This document shows positions 15,729 to 24,350 of a stretch of DNA of 64,000 nucleotides, one piece after another; position 1 is the first letter of the stretch; each line of letters begins with the position of its first letter. The stretch comes from Nocardioides luteus (lineage in GTDB: Bacteria > Actinomycetota > Actinomycetes > Propionibacteriales > Nocardioidaceae): contig NZ_JZDQ02000008.1 in NCBI RefSeq assembly GCF_000960475.2, forward strand, positions 62,001 to 126,000. Direction: 5' to 3'. Position numbers and translations under genes: made by a program. The notes under the pieces are model-generated. The model saw nothing but the letters and a program-made list of their open reading frames with translations, made no database searches and was not told where the DNA came from.

Positions 15729-16487
15729 TCAGTTGGCCAGGAAGCCGCCGTCAACTGCCAGGGATTCACCAGTGACGAAAGCTGAGTCGCTCGAGAGCAG
15801 CCACGCAACCGCCGCGCCGACCTCGGACGGCTGGCCGAAGCGGTTCATGAGGTGACGCTCACGAAGCCGGGCGAAATGAGCCGAGAGCTGCGGGTCGTCG
15901 ACCAGACGCTCGATCATCGGCGTGTTGATGATTCCGGGGAGAACTGCGTTGACCCGGATACCGAGCTGGCCGTAGTCGGCGGCTGCGGCTCGGGTCAGGC
16001 CGATGACGCCATGCTTAGCAGCGACATACTCGCTTGCGTTCGGGATCGCCACCTTGCCGAGCCCCGAAGCGGTGTTCACGATGGAGCCGCCGCCGGTCTC
16101 GAGCATCGCCTGGACTTCGTACTTCAAGCAGTTGAATACCCCGGTGAGGTCGATCCGTACGGCGCGATCCCACTGCTCGATAGTGAGCTGGTGCAGCGGG
16201 ATGCCGCTCTGCTCGACACCGGCATTGTTGAAGGCTCCGTCGAGACGGCCGAAGTGCGTCACGACTGCCGCGACCATCTCCTCGACCTGTTCCGGGTTGC
16301 CGACATCTGCGATGAACAACTCGGCCGATCCTCCGTCTTCGACGATGCCGTCGACGACGGCCTTGGTCGACGTGCTGATGTCGACGAGTGCGACATGTGC
16401 ACCCATGCCAGCCAGATGGGCAGCGGTGGCAGCGCCGATGCCGCCGCCCGCCCCCGTGACGATGAAGGTCTTCTCGTTCAGTTCCAT
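15729..16487 (-). CDS. Short-chain dehydrogenase/reductase (SDR)
   Basis: A 252-residue classical SDR. The NAD-binding motif TGAGGGIG is at residues 11-18, the structural NNAG motif is present (FNNAGVEQ), and the catalytic Ser-Tyr-Lys set appears as NTASGLG and EYVAAKHG, with the C-terminal AVDGGFLAN. It probably oxidises or reduces a hydroxyl/keto group of a ring or ring-fission intermediate; the substrate is not predictable. The start at 16487 gives a normal SDR N terminus. A longer frame reaching 16697 would overlap the transporter gene and is rejected. It is divergent from the transporter. Confidence 0.92.
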   Translation of the reverse strand: MELNEKTFIVTGAGGGIGAATAAHLAGMGAHVALVDISTSTKAVVDGIVEDGGSAELFIADVGNPEQVEEMVAAVVTHFGRLDGAFNNAGVEQSGIPLHQLTIEQWDRAVRIDLTGVFNCLKYEVQAMLETGGGSIVNTASGLGKVAIPNASEYVAAKHGVIGLTRAAAADYGQLGIRVNAVLPGIINTPMIERLVDDPQLSAHFARLRERHLMNRFGQPSEVGAAVAWLLSSDSAFVTGESLAVDGGFLAN

Positions 16488-16538
16488 GGGCTGAGAGTTC
16501 CCCTGCCTGTCGCGGGGCAGCAATCGGATCTTCAGTAC

Positions 16539-16555
16539 GTTCCGGCATCCGGAAT
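16539..16555. promoter_or_regulatory. Possible IclR/GenR-type site (GTTCC-N7-GGAAT)
   Basis: Nine of ten half-site positions agree with ATTCC-N7-GGAAT. It lies in the divergent region between the SDR and the aromatic acid transporter, a position suited to controlling both. Confidence 0.4.
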
Positions 16556-16582
16556 CCGTTCCGCACCGAGATTGGAGGTCCA

Positions 16583-16599
16583 ATTCGGGATGACGGAAT
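16583..16599. promoter_or_regulatory. Possible IclR/GenR-type site (ATTCG-N7-GGAAT)
   Basis: Second near-match in the same promoter, one base away from ATTCC-N7-GGAAT, centred 44 bases downstream of the centre of the first (16539-16555). Paired sites would fit cooperative binding. Confidence 0.35.
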
Positions 16600-16649
16600 C
16601 TGCGTGGCTTTCGCTGGTGACCCTCGTCACACCCGGAGAAGGTGATGCC

Positions 16650-17996
16650 ATGAACGTCACCACTGTCCTCGGCGAGAGCCGCTTCAACCGATTCCACGGG
16701 GGGTTGGCTACGCTCTGTGGCCTCACCATCCTCTTCGACGGCTACGACCTAACGATCTACGGCGCGGCGCTGCCGTCCATGATCAAGGAGTTCGGGATCA
16801 GCCCGGCACAGGCGGGCGCCATCGGCAGTTGGGCACTCGTCGGCATGATGCTTGGCGCCATCTTCGGAGGCGCGCTGTCAGATAGGGTCGGGCGAAAGCC
16901 GATCATCGTCGGCAGCGTCCTCCTCTACTCGGTTTTCACCGGCGCGGTGTTCTGGGCCGATACTCCGACCGAGGTCGCACTCCTCCGCTTTGCTGCGGGT
17001 CTCGGCATCGGCGGAGTCATGCCGAATGCCGTCGCACTGGTCGCCGACTACGCTCCGGCGAAGAACCGCCACACACTGGTCAGCTCCATGTTCAGCGGCT
17101 ACATGGTCGGCGGCATCCTCGCTTCATTGGTGGCGATTGTCGCCATTCCGGCCTTCGGCTGGCGATCGATCTACCTTATTGGCGCCATCCCACTTGTTCT
17201 CGTGTTGCCAGCACTCGTGCGCTACCTTCCGGAGTCTCCGAGCTATCTTCTGCGTATGGACCGCACGGCCGACCTGTCGGCTGCGGTTCGCCGGGCCAAC
17301 CCGTCTGTACAGATCGTTCCAGGAACAACCTTCCAAGCTGATGTGCAGCGCCAGGAGCGGGCCACGCTCCGTCAACTGTTCGCCGACGGCTTTGCCGCGC
17401 CGACCGCCCTGCTGTGGGTCGCCTTTTTCATGGTCCTACTGATGATCTACGGCCTGCTCACGTGGCTTCCCCAGCTGATGGTGAAGTCCGGCTACGCCCT
17501 AGGCTCAAGCTTGTCGTTCTTGCTCACCCTGTTCATCGCTGCGACGATCGTCAGTTGTGTCGGCGGCTACCTCGCAGACCGTCTCGGCTCACGTCGTGTG
17601 CTGGTCGTCGCGTACCTGCTTGCTGCGGCCCTCATAACGCTGCTCGGGCACCTCGGTGGCGCGCCGCTCATTCTGGTGTACGCGGTGATTGCGGTCGGTG
17701 GAGGTGCGGCATTCTCTGCCCAGATCTTTGCGAACGCCTTCGCTGCCGAGCTGTACCCCCCGGTGCTCCGCACCGCAGGGCTCGGATGGGCGCTCGGCGT
17801 GGGGCGGGTCGGTGCGATCGTTGGGCCGCTGCTCGGAGGAATTCTGCTCGATGCGGCCGTGCCGCTCAGTGCCAACTTCCTGGTCTTCGCGATTCCGGGG
17901 GTGCTGGCCGCTACATCGGTGCTACTGATTCGGACCAACTCCTTCCGTGCGGTGCCCGCAGACGAGCGGTCCCCGGCTCGGCCAGTCCGCGGCTGA
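16650..17996 (+). CDS. MFS aromatic acid:H+ symporter (AAHS family, PcaK/BenK/GenK-like)
   Basis: A 448-residue transporter with about twelve membrane segments. The first helix carries LFDGYDLTIYGAALP, the acidic D-G-x-D motif of the aromatic acid:H+ symporter family, and the loop between helices 2 and 3 reads GGALSDRVGRKP, the major-facilitator signature; a second copy is YLADRLGSRR. It most likely imports the benzoate-type substrate (or gentisate) of this island. ATG 16650 is chosen because it puts the DGYD motif at the usual distance. An in-frame ATG at 16590 with GGAGG upstream is a real alternative. Confidence 0.9.
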   Translation: MNVTTVLGESRFNRFHGGLATLCGLTILFDGYDLTIYGAALPSMIKEFGISPAQAGAIGSWALVGMMLGAIFGGALSDRVGRKPIIVGSVLLYSVFTGAVFWADTPTEVALLRFAAGLGIGGVMPNAVALVADYAPAKNRHTLVSSMFSGYMVGGILASLVAIVAIPAFGWRSIYLIGAIPLVLVLPALVRYLPESPSYLLRMDRTADLSAAVRRANPSVQIVPGTTFQADVQRQERATLRQLFADGFAAPTALLWVAFFMVLLMIYGLLTWLPQLMVKSGYALGSSLSFLLTLFIAATIVSCVGGYLADRLGSRRVLVVAYLLAAALITLLGHLGGAPLILVYAVIAVGGGAAFSAQIFANAFAAELYPPVLRTAGLGWALGVGRVGAIVGPLLGGILLDAAVPLSANFLVFAIPGVLAATSVLLIRTNSFRAVPADERSPARPVRG

Positions 17997-18323
17997 CCGT
18001 CCCTCACCGATGCGCGAGCGGATCTGGAGCCCGCCCCTCACTGCTGTACCGGTCCTTCGGCGCCGAGCACGTTGACCAGGACGGTCCGCCTATTCGTGGC
18101 GCCAAGGATGTTTCGGTCGCGGGCCTTACGACCTCCGAGTTGTGAGCGATGCCACGTCTTCGGCCACAACGCCTGACCGGACGACGATAGGAATCCGCGA
18201 TCGACCTCGATACCGCCGGTGTCATACGTCTGGCCGCCAGCGGAACATCGCTAGATAACACACTGCTAGGACGGGACCTACCCCGGAGTCACCAAGAGCG
18301 GAAGCAACGAAAGGAAACGCACG
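17997..18323. other. Intergenic region without recognised features
   Basis: About 330 bases between the transporter and the SnoaL-like gene. Open frames on either strand are short or shadow the neighbours, and I find no RNA gene or clear hairpin. The GAAAGGAAAC ribosome-binding stretch of the next gene lies at its right end. Confidence 0.4.
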
Positions 18324-18680
18324 ATGTCCGATTCACTCGAAAACCTCATTGTCGCCCACCTCGACGCCTGGAATGCGTACGCGGGCCCCGAACGGGAACA
18401 GGCCATCAAGGAGATCTACTCGCCCGACGTGCTGATCGGCGAGCCCGGCGCTTCCTACGACGGTCACGACGGCATGACCGAAGCAATCTCCGGGCTCCAG
18501 GCGCAGCTTCCCGGCACGGTGATCACCCGAACCGGCCCGATCCAGACCGCCCACGACCTCTCCACCTACACCTGGGCACTGGGCCCAACCGGCCAGGAGG
18601 CCTTGGCCACGGGACGGGACGTACTGATCGTCCGCGACGGGAAGATCGCCAGCCTCTATGTCCTGATCGACGCCCCGTAG
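18324..18680 (+). CDS. SnoaL/NTF2-like polyketide-cyclase-fold protein
   Basis: A 118-residue single-domain protein of the NTF2-like superfamily: an opening helix (IVAHLDAWNAYAGPER), an IYSPDVLIGEP strand region and a closing segment GRDVLIVRDGKIASLYVL, which is the usual end of SnoaL domains. GAAAGGAAA lies upstream of the ATG. Such proteins act as isomerases, cyclases or unknown-function binding proteins. It stands alone at the right border of the island and shares its fold with the partial gene at the left edge, but they are not obviously close homologues. Function unknown. Confidence 0.8.
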   Translation: MSDSLENLIVAHLDAWNAYAGPEREQAIKEIYSPDVLIGEPGASYDGHDGMTEAISGLQAQLPGTVITRTGPIQTAHDLSTYTWALGPTGQEALATGRDVLIVRDGKIASLYVLIDAP

Positions 18681-19025
18681 ACGGAATCCTTGCCCTGCAA
18701 GGCGGGATCAGTGGCAGCGAACATCGCAACCTCTCGTCCATGAGTAGCGGAGCCTTAGTGTCAGGCCTATCCGCGAAGGGATCAGTCGCGTGACGCGGGG
18801 ACAGGCCCAGGAATTAGGACTACTCGTCGGTGTGACCACGACGTCGTTAACGTCCAACGGCCGCTCGTGCCAATCCAAAGGACAGATCTTTTCATGTCGG
18901 TTCGGTGGAGGGCCGATGCATCGGTGTGAATTGACCCCGCCCAAATAGTGGGTCGACGTTGGCTAGGCTCAAAACGATGGATGCTCCGGGCTTGGAAGGA
19001 GCGTCGTTTCCATTATCGTCCTTCC
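18681..19025. other. Non-coding stretch at the border of the catabolic island
   Basis: Roughly 345 bases after the SnoaL-like gene. No intact gene is visible. It leads into the recombinase remnant and could contain further decayed mobile-element sequence, but I cannot name any. Confidence 0.4.
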
Positions 19026-19439
19026 TCAAACATCGCCATCGCTGAAAGTTTCGCAGCCAATTTCTGCATTCGGTCTGCTGCGGCGTGCTGGCACCGAAGC
19101 GCTGGCGTTACGCAGTTCGCGCGGGAAGCTCCGGTGCGCGTGTGGGCATCGAGCTCGGTTCCCCTGGAGGTCGTGAGCACGTGGTCGTTCTCGACCCAGT
19201 CCGATCCGGCGCGGCGCTCCACTGCCCCTGTCGAACGTTGTGCTCGCTGAGAACGGCGGCGAATTGGCGGGGGAGTGCGAGGGTATGCCGAGACTTCTTT
19301 GTCTGTTGTCGCCGCCCTCGCGATCGGGGCGCCACACGAACATGTGCGGCGGGGCGGGCGGGTCGGCGTCGGGAGCATCGTGGAGGTTGACGTGGTCCCG
19401 GCGTAGTGCTCGGCCGGCCCGATAGAGGATTGACGACAC
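19026..19439 (-). pseudogene. Frameshifted tyrosine recombinase (phage-type integrase) fragment
   Basis: No single frame is intact, but reading leftward across three frames gives, in order, pieces of the catalytic domain of an actinobacterial site-specific integrase. The first is DHVNLHDAPDADPPAPPHMF with VWRPDREGGDN. In another frame comes TKKSRHTLALPRQFAAVLSEH. In a third comes WVENDHVLTTSRGTELD, and finally FPRELRNASASV, the degenerate counterpart of the HxLR box. In intact relatives these segments follow each other in the same order. At least two frameshifts and loss of the N-terminal and tyrosine-bearing ends make it inactive. It lies near a change in base composition, so it may be what remains of the element that brought in the island. 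Confidence 0.65.
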
Positions 19440-19542
19440 GAAAGGTCTCCCGCGGTCGGGCTCAACGCGTGATCGAGCTTGGATTCACGCCGATCGTATG
19501 GCGCGATTTACAGACCGCCGGGAAGCCATGCCGACGAAATCG

Positions 19543-21129
19543 TCAAACCTGCCGCTTCGGTCGGGAGCTGGCGAGTCGGGCTCGGCTTCCCGCGATCCGC
19601 TGGGGGCGGAAGGTCGGGGTAGCGGCACAGACCGCGGTCAGGTCGCGGCCTGCGAACATGACCGTTCGATCTGGCCGCACCAACGCGGCGACCACGTGGT
19701 TCTGGATCAGCCAGGCGTGGAGTGGCGAACCGACGGAGGGCTCGACCGCGACTGCGCCCCGGCTGGTCAGGAGGGAGCGTTGAGCGGCAGTGAGGGGCCG
19801 CGCGGAGACGACAGCGAACCGGTGTCCGACGGTCTGGTCGAGCCGGCGGCCGTCGGAGATGAACGCGTTCGGTGCCAGGCGCCCTGCTGGCGAGCGTCGA
19901 AGGCTCGACCTCCTGACGAGCACAGTGCGCGCCAGTGCGGGGGTTTCGCTGTCCAGGATCTTGGACCGGATGCCCGGGATGTGGTGCAGGCGCGGGGCGA
20001 GGAGGCGGCGAGCGGTGTCGCCTGCCCGGCCGCCTTGGGTCATCAAGACGCCCATGAGCTTGGCGACGCGGATCAGTGCGCGAGCGTGCGGTTTGCGTTC
20101 GGCCTCGTAGGTCTCCAGCACGCTCGCGGGGAGGTCTCCGGCCAGCACGCCGGCGATCTTCCAGGTCAGGTTCATCGCGTCTCGGAGGCCTGCGCCCATG
20201 CCCTGGCCGATGAAGGGTGGGGTCAGATGGGCGGCGTCACCCAACACGAACACGTTCCCATCGCGCCACCGGTCCGCGACCTGGGCGCGGAAGGTGTACT
20301 CCGCGACTCGGACGAGCTCGAGATGGGAGATGGCGGTGTCTTTCACCCATGGCCGGATCATCGGAAGCAGCGCTTGGAGCGAGGCGAAGTCGTCCGCGGT
20401 CTCTCCCTGCAGCAGCTGGAACTCCCACCGGTATCGGATGTCACCGATACGCATGTAGGTCGCGGCACGGGCGGCGTCGCAGACCTGGTGGACGCCTTCC
20501 CACTGGTCGAGGTCAGCCGAGGTCGCCACGTCCACGACGAGCCAACGCTGCTCGAAGTGCATGTCCTCCATCCCGGCTCCGATGGAGGACCGCACCACGC
20601 TGTTCGCTCCGTCACAGCCGAGGACGTACGTCGCCAGGACTGACTCGTGGGCGCCGGTGACCCGGTCGGTGAAGTCGAGGCGGATACGGTCGTGGCCGTC
20701 TTGGGCCACGTCGGTCACCTCGGCATTGCCGCGCACGGTGACGCTCGGCTGGTCTTTCAGGTTCGTGCGCAACAGGTGCTCGAGGTCCGGCTGGTCGAAC
20801 ATGTTCGCACGTGGATGCCCGTGGCGTCCTTGCTCGCCTCCCCGGTCGAACTCGGCCAGAACCCGGAGATGCCGGTCTACGAGTCGCAGACCGTGCGCCG
20901 GTCGCGAGATCGCAGCGAACTCGTCTGCCAACCCGAGCTCGGCCAGGATCCGGTAGATCTCGTCGTCCAGATGAACAGCGCGAGGCTGGGGGTAGACCCC
21001 GTCCCAGCGGTCCAGCACGAGACAGTGGATGCCGTATTGCCCCAAGAGTGTCGCCGCGGTGATGCCTGTCGGGCCTGCGCCGACGATGACGACCGGGCAG
21101 GTCTCGGAGGAAGCTGCTGGGTTCATCAC
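19543..21129 (-). CDS. FAD-dependent monooxygenase, MhpA-like (3-hydroxyphenylpropionate hydroxylase family)
   Basis: A 528-residue aromatic ring hydroxylase. It shows GAGPTG at 17-22 for FAD, the DG motif GCDGANS at 171-177 and GDAAH at 297-301 followed by PPFIGQGMGAGLRDA, all diagnostic of the group that includes MhpA, which ortho-hydroxylates phenolic acids to catechols. The C-terminal 150 residues form a divergent thioredoxin-like tail usual in this class. Its ATG overlaps the stop of the DoxX gene. It is the last gene of a leftward operon that also has an extradiol dioxygenase, so a hydroxylation step feeding meta-cleavage is the natural reading. Substrate unknown. Confidence 0.9.
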   Translation of the reverse strand: MMNPAASSETCPVVIVGAGPTGITAATLLGQYGIHCLVLDRWDGVYPQPRAVHLDDEIYRILAELGLADEFAAISRPAHGLRLVDRHLRVLAEFDRGGEQGRHGHPRANMFDQPDLEHLLRTNLKDQPSVTVRGNAEVTDVAQDGHDRIRLDFTDRVTGAHESVLATYVLGCDGANSVVRSSIGAGMEDMHFEQRWLVVDVATSADLDQWEGVHQVCDAARAATYMRIGDIRYRWEFQLLQGETADDFASLQALLPMIRPWVKDTAISHLELVRVAEYTFRAQVADRWRDGNVFVLGDAAHLTPPFIGQGMGAGLRDAMNLTWKIAGVLAGDLPASVLETYEAERKPHARALIRVAKLMGVLMTQGGRAGDTARRLLAPRLHHIPGIRSKILDSETPALARTVLVRRSSLRRSPAGRLAPNAFISDGRRLDQTVGHRFAVVSARPLTAAQRSLLTSRGAVAVEPSVGSPLHAWLIQNHVVAALVRPDRTVMFAGRDLTAVCAATPTFRPQRIAGSRARLASSRPKRQV

Positions 21130-21476
21130 AGGCCCCCCAGCCTGAGTGCGAGGGCGACGACGACCAGGCCGCCGAGCACCAGCGCCGGCGCTGCTTCCTT
21201 GGCGCCGTCACCGGCGCGGAAGTGGACGATGGCCGCTCCACCGAGAAGGAGGAGCAGCCCGATCGCGGCCGCGATGGGAATCGACCTCGAGACCGTGCCC
21301 AGAAGCAGCCCGGCCGCGCCGGCGATCTCGAGAGCGCCGATGCCGCGGTAGGCCGCGACGCCGAATCCGACGTGAGCGGCTCGCTGAACCATGGCGGGCA
21401 CAGCGAGCAGCTTGGCCGCGCCCAACGCTGTAAAGACAGCGGCCAGGGCGACGGTGAGGACAGTCAGTGTGTTCAT
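21126..21476 (-). CDS. DoxX family membrane protein
   Basis: A 116-residue protein with four hydrophobic segments (from VLTVALAAVFTALGAAKLL to LVLGGLVVVALAL) and the DoxX hallmark around FGVAAYRGIGALEIAGAAGLL. DoxX-like proteins are small inner-membrane proteins linked to quinone or thiol redox chemistry and often accompany oxygenases. The ATG at 21476 is preceded by AGGAAC; the longer upstream frame is antisense-like filler within the ligase gene's 3' end and is rejected. It overlaps the hydroxylase start by four bases and follows the acyl-CoA synthetase by 49 bases. Confidence 0.85.
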   Translation of the reverse strand: MNTLTVLTVALAAVFTALGAAKLLAVPAMVQRAAHVGFGVAAYRGIGALEIAGAAGLLLGTVSRSIPIAAAIGLLLLLGGAAIVHFRAGDGAKEAAPALVLGGLVVVALALRLGGL

Positions 21477-21528
21477 CAAGGTTCCTACGGTTGGTCGTTT
21501 GCACGCGGGAGACGGCTGTCGGTCATGG

Positions 21529-23418
21529 TCATGTCCGGGAGGCCAAGCGCCAGGCGATCGGAAAGGACCCCAGAGCGTCCTTGACGAGTGCCTCCTCGAG
21601 TCCGGTCGTGGCCTCGATCTCGGCGACCACACCGCCGTCCTCCACCAGGCCGCGGACCTCAGCGACCTCGTCGACACCGGCGAGGGCGGCCACGACCGCG
21701 TCGCGGGTCGCCTCAGCGCGCAGCGCGGGTTTGTAGGGCTTGCCCACGTCGGTGACCGGCATGGCCTCGAGGACGGTGACGGACTTCGGTGCGGCGGCCT
21801 GCTCCGCCACGTTGGCGCGCGCCCAGTCGCGTAGCTCGGCCGCGGTCGCCGTGGCACCGGGCGCCACCGTGACGAACGCGACCGGCACCTCGCCGGCGTG
21901 CGGATCCGGCCTGCCGACCGCCTGGGCAGCGGTGACGTCCGGGTGGGACAGCAGGGCGTCCTCGATGAGGGCGGGGTCGATGTTGTGGCCGCCGCGGATG
22001 ATCAGGTCCTTGGCGCGACCGGCCAGGTGGACGAAGCCGTCGGCGTCGATCCGGGCCAGGTCGCCGGTGTCCAGCCACCCGTCGCGGAGCTTGCCGAGGC
22101 CGTCGAGCAGGAGGCGTCCCTCGCTGCTGCGACCGGTGACGTAGCCGGGGAAGACCGTCGGCCCCTTGATCGCGAGGATGCCGACAGCGCCGTGCGGCAG
22201 GTCGACCCACTCGCCGCTCGCGGAGATCTCGACGGTCTTGACCTGCTGGTAGGGCAGTCGCTGTCCGACCGCTCCCGGACGAGGGGCGTACGGGAAGCTG
22301 CGGGCGCTGGCGCAGGTGGCCTCGGTGAGCCCGTATCCCTCCACCAACGCGACTCCCGTGTGGGTCTCGAAGCTCTCGCGTACGGCCTGCGGCAGGGGCG
22401 AGGCACCCACGAGCGCGAACCGCAGCGAGGTGATGTCGGCGTCGACCGGGCATCCGGCCAGGAGGGCGTAGACGGTGGGCACCGAGCTCATGGCAGCGAT
22501 CCGGTAGCGCTCGACCAGCCGCCAGAAGCACCCGTAGAGATCCGCGTCGCGGTAACCCTGCGGTCCGGCCCAGACGACGCGCTGCCCCTTGAACAACGGC
22601 GACAGCACGGTCACGACCAAGGCGTTGACGTGGAACAGCGGGAGCGCGGCGAACACGGTGCTGGCCTCGTCGAGCAGGCCGTTGGCCGCGATCATCCAGG
22701 CGTCCGAGACCTCGTTGGCATGCGTGTGCGCGGCCAGCTTCGGAGTGCCGGTGGTTCCGCCCGTGTGGAAGACGGCGGCCAGGTCGCTGCCGGTGGGCTC
22801 GACTCCCGCGAAACCGAAGGCAGGTTCGTCCTGCGCCATCGCGGACAGGTAGCCCAGACGTACGTCCCCGATCGCCGCAAGCGGCTCGGCCGCTCCGTCG
22901 CCGGCGGTGGGTCGCAGCACCAGCAGGGCGTCCACCTCACCCCGGGATGCGATCTCGCGAGCGGTCTGCCACACACCCGGGTCGAGCTCGGGGCCGGCGG
23001 CGACGAGCACGCGTGCACCGGACCTGTTCAGGAGCTGGGTGATGTGGTCGGGCGAAAGACCTGGGTTGATCGGGGCCGCGATGCCCGCCAGCTGCGCAGC
23101 GAGCGTCGCCGTGACGAGCTCGTCGCAGTTCGGGGACAGCAGCGCGACGGCATCGCCTCGGTCGACGCCGAGGCCGTGCAGCAGGTTGGCGACCCGATGC
23201 ACATCCGCGAGAAGCTCCCGGAAGGTCCGCTCGGCGGGCTGCTCCCACCGTGCGGCGTCGGGGAGGACGGAGACCGCCACCCGGTCGGGCCACAGCGAGG
23301 CCGCCCGGCTCAGGAGGGAGTAGGTGGATTCCGGCAGCCCGCGGTCGGTGAGAGGGACCGCCTCGATCGCGGTCAGGTCGCCGGGCGCGTCGTAGGTCGG
23401 CCAGAGCATGCTGTTCAT
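21529..23418 (-). CDS. Acyl-CoA synthetase (AMP-forming, ANL superfamily)
   Basis: A 629-residue adenylate-forming enzyme that would activate a carboxylic acid to its CoA ester through an acyl-AMP. The P-loop-like motif HTGGTTGTPK is at 218-227, YGLTEATC carries the A5 motif, DTGDLARID the A7 motif, and GRAKDLIIRGGHNI the hinge. A lysine near the end (VGKPYKP) is in the place of the catalytic Lys. The ATG overlaps the stop of the FAH gene (ATGA) with GAGGTGAGG upstream. In this operon it may activate the side-chain acid left after ring cleavage or the starting phenylalkanoate; which is unknown. Confidence 0.92.
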   Translation of the reverse strand: MNSMLWPTYDAPGDLTAIEAVPLTDRGLPESTYSLLSRAASLWPDRVAVSVLPDAARWEQPAERTFRELLADVHRVANLLHGLGVDRGDAVALLSPNCDELVTATLAAQLAGIAAPINPGLSPDHITQLLNRSGARVLVAAGPELDPGVWQTAREIASRGEVDALLVLRPTAGDGAAEPLAAIGDVRLGYLSAMAQDEPAFGFAGVEPTGSDLAAVFHTGGTTGTPKLAAHTHANEVSDAWMIAANGLLDEASTVFAALPLFHVNALVVTVLSPLFKGQRVVWAGPQGYRDADLYGCFWRLVERYRIAAMSSVPTVYALLAGCPVDADITSLRFALVGASPLPQAVRESFETHTGVALVEGYGLTEATCASARSFPYAPRPGAVGQRLPYQQVKTVEISASGEWVDLPHGAVGILAIKGPTVFPGYVTGRSSEGRLLLDGLGKLRDGWLDTGDLARIDADGFVHLAGRAKDLIIRGGHNIDPALIEDALLSHPDVTAAQAVGRPDPHAGEVPVAFVTVAPGATATAAELRDWARANVAEQAAAPKSVTVLEAMPVTDVGKPYKPALRAEATRDAVVAALAGVDEVAEVRGLVEDGGVVAEIEATTGLEEALVKDALGSFPIAWRLASRT

Positions 23419-24350
23419 CCGTGCCTCACCTCGGTGCGCTGCCGGCCCAGGTCCAGGGCGCCGTCGTCGGTCGCGATGGCGATCTCGATGACATCGCCCT
23501 CCGCGAGGTACTTCGGGTTCTTGCCCTGGGCCTTGAAGAACATCCGCCACTTGGTCGCGGCCGGCAACAAGGAGCCGATGATCTCGATGGCCTTCGGGGG
23601 TGCGCTGAGCGCCGTGCCGACGGGCGTGCCGGTGAGCAGGAGGTCACCGGGGTCGAGGCGCTGGAAGAGGGACAGCGCCTGGAGCGCCTCGAGGGGGCTG
23701 TAGATCATGTCCGCGACGGTCATGTCCTGGCGTGGCTCGCCGTTGACCCACAGCCGCAGCCGGAGATCGGTGAACCGCTTGAGGTCGTCGGCTTCCAGCA
23801 GCAGGAGCGCCGGGCCGGTCGGGGTGAATGTCGGGTAGGACTTGGCCTCGAAGAACTGGGTCTTCGGCAGCTGCAGGTCGCGCGCGGAGACGTCGTTGGT
23901 GATCACGAGGCCGGCGACGAAGTCTCCGAGGGTGTCCTCGGTGATCGTGGTGCCGACCGGCATCGAGCGTCCGATCACGATGCCGATCTCGGCCTCGTAG
24001 TCGAGCAACCGGACGTGCGGTGGACGTACGACGTCGTCGTAGGGGCCGCTGATCGATCCTGAGGTCTTGCGGAAGAAGGTGAGCGGGATGCTCGCCGGGT
24101 TCATGCCCGCGTCCTTGACGTGGGAGGCGTAGTTTGTCATCTGCGCCACGACGCGGCACGGTGCCGTCACCGGCGAGACCAGGTCGAGGTCTTTCACCGG
24201 GGTCGTGGCCGGCTGTGACAGCGCCGCCATCACGGCGGGCCGGTCGGCCAGCAGATCGGCGGTGGTGAGCGCTGCGGTCTCGACGCGGGTGGCGCCGTCG
24301 GCCTTCTGCACCCACCAGGCGTCGGCGGTACGGAGCACGGAGATGGTCAT
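23415..24350 (-). CDS. FAH-family hydrolase/hydratase of meta-cleavage type
   Basis: A 311-residue FAH-fold enzyme. The metal site LDYEAEIGIVIG and the motif TNDVSARDLQ are intact, and PGDLLLTGTPVGTAL is the C-terminal signature. Relatives hydrolyse or hydrate ring-fission products such as 2-hydroxymuconic or 2-hydroxy-dienoic acids. It starts inside the stop of the VOC dioxygenase gene and ends inside the start of the acyl-CoA synthetase, so three genes are translationally coupled. Together with the extradiol dioxygenase it would form the lower meta-cleavage steps. Confidence 0.9.
   Translation of the reverse strand: MTISVLRTADAWWVQKADGATRVETAALTTADLLADRPAVMAALSQPATTPVKDLDLVSPVTAPCRVVAQMTNYASHVKDAGMNPASIPLTFFRKTSGSISGPYDDVVRPPHVRLLDYEAEIGIVIGRSMPVGTTITEDTLGDFVAGLVITNDVSARDLQLPKTQFFEAKSYPTFTPTGPALLLLEADDLKRFTDLRLRLWVNGEPRQDMTVADMIYSPLEALQALSLFQRLDPGDLLLTGTPVGTALSAPPKAIEIIGSLLPAATKWRMFFKAQGKNPKYLAEGDVIEIAIATDDGALDLGRQRTEVRHG

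Noticed and set aside
16620-16640. GTGACCCTCGTCAC palindrome before the transporter
   Set aside because: A single short palindrome with no repeat elsewhere in the window, and it lies in a frame that could still be coding if the ATG at 16590 is used.
15852-16649. The 266-residue N-terminal extension of the transporter frame
   Set aside because: It is antisense to the SDR gene and adds a region without membrane helices. The family starts just before the DGYD helix.
21898-23703. A 601-residue plus-strand frame over the acyl-CoA synthetase
   Set aside because: Antisense to conserved adenylation motifs; composition is that of a shadow frame.
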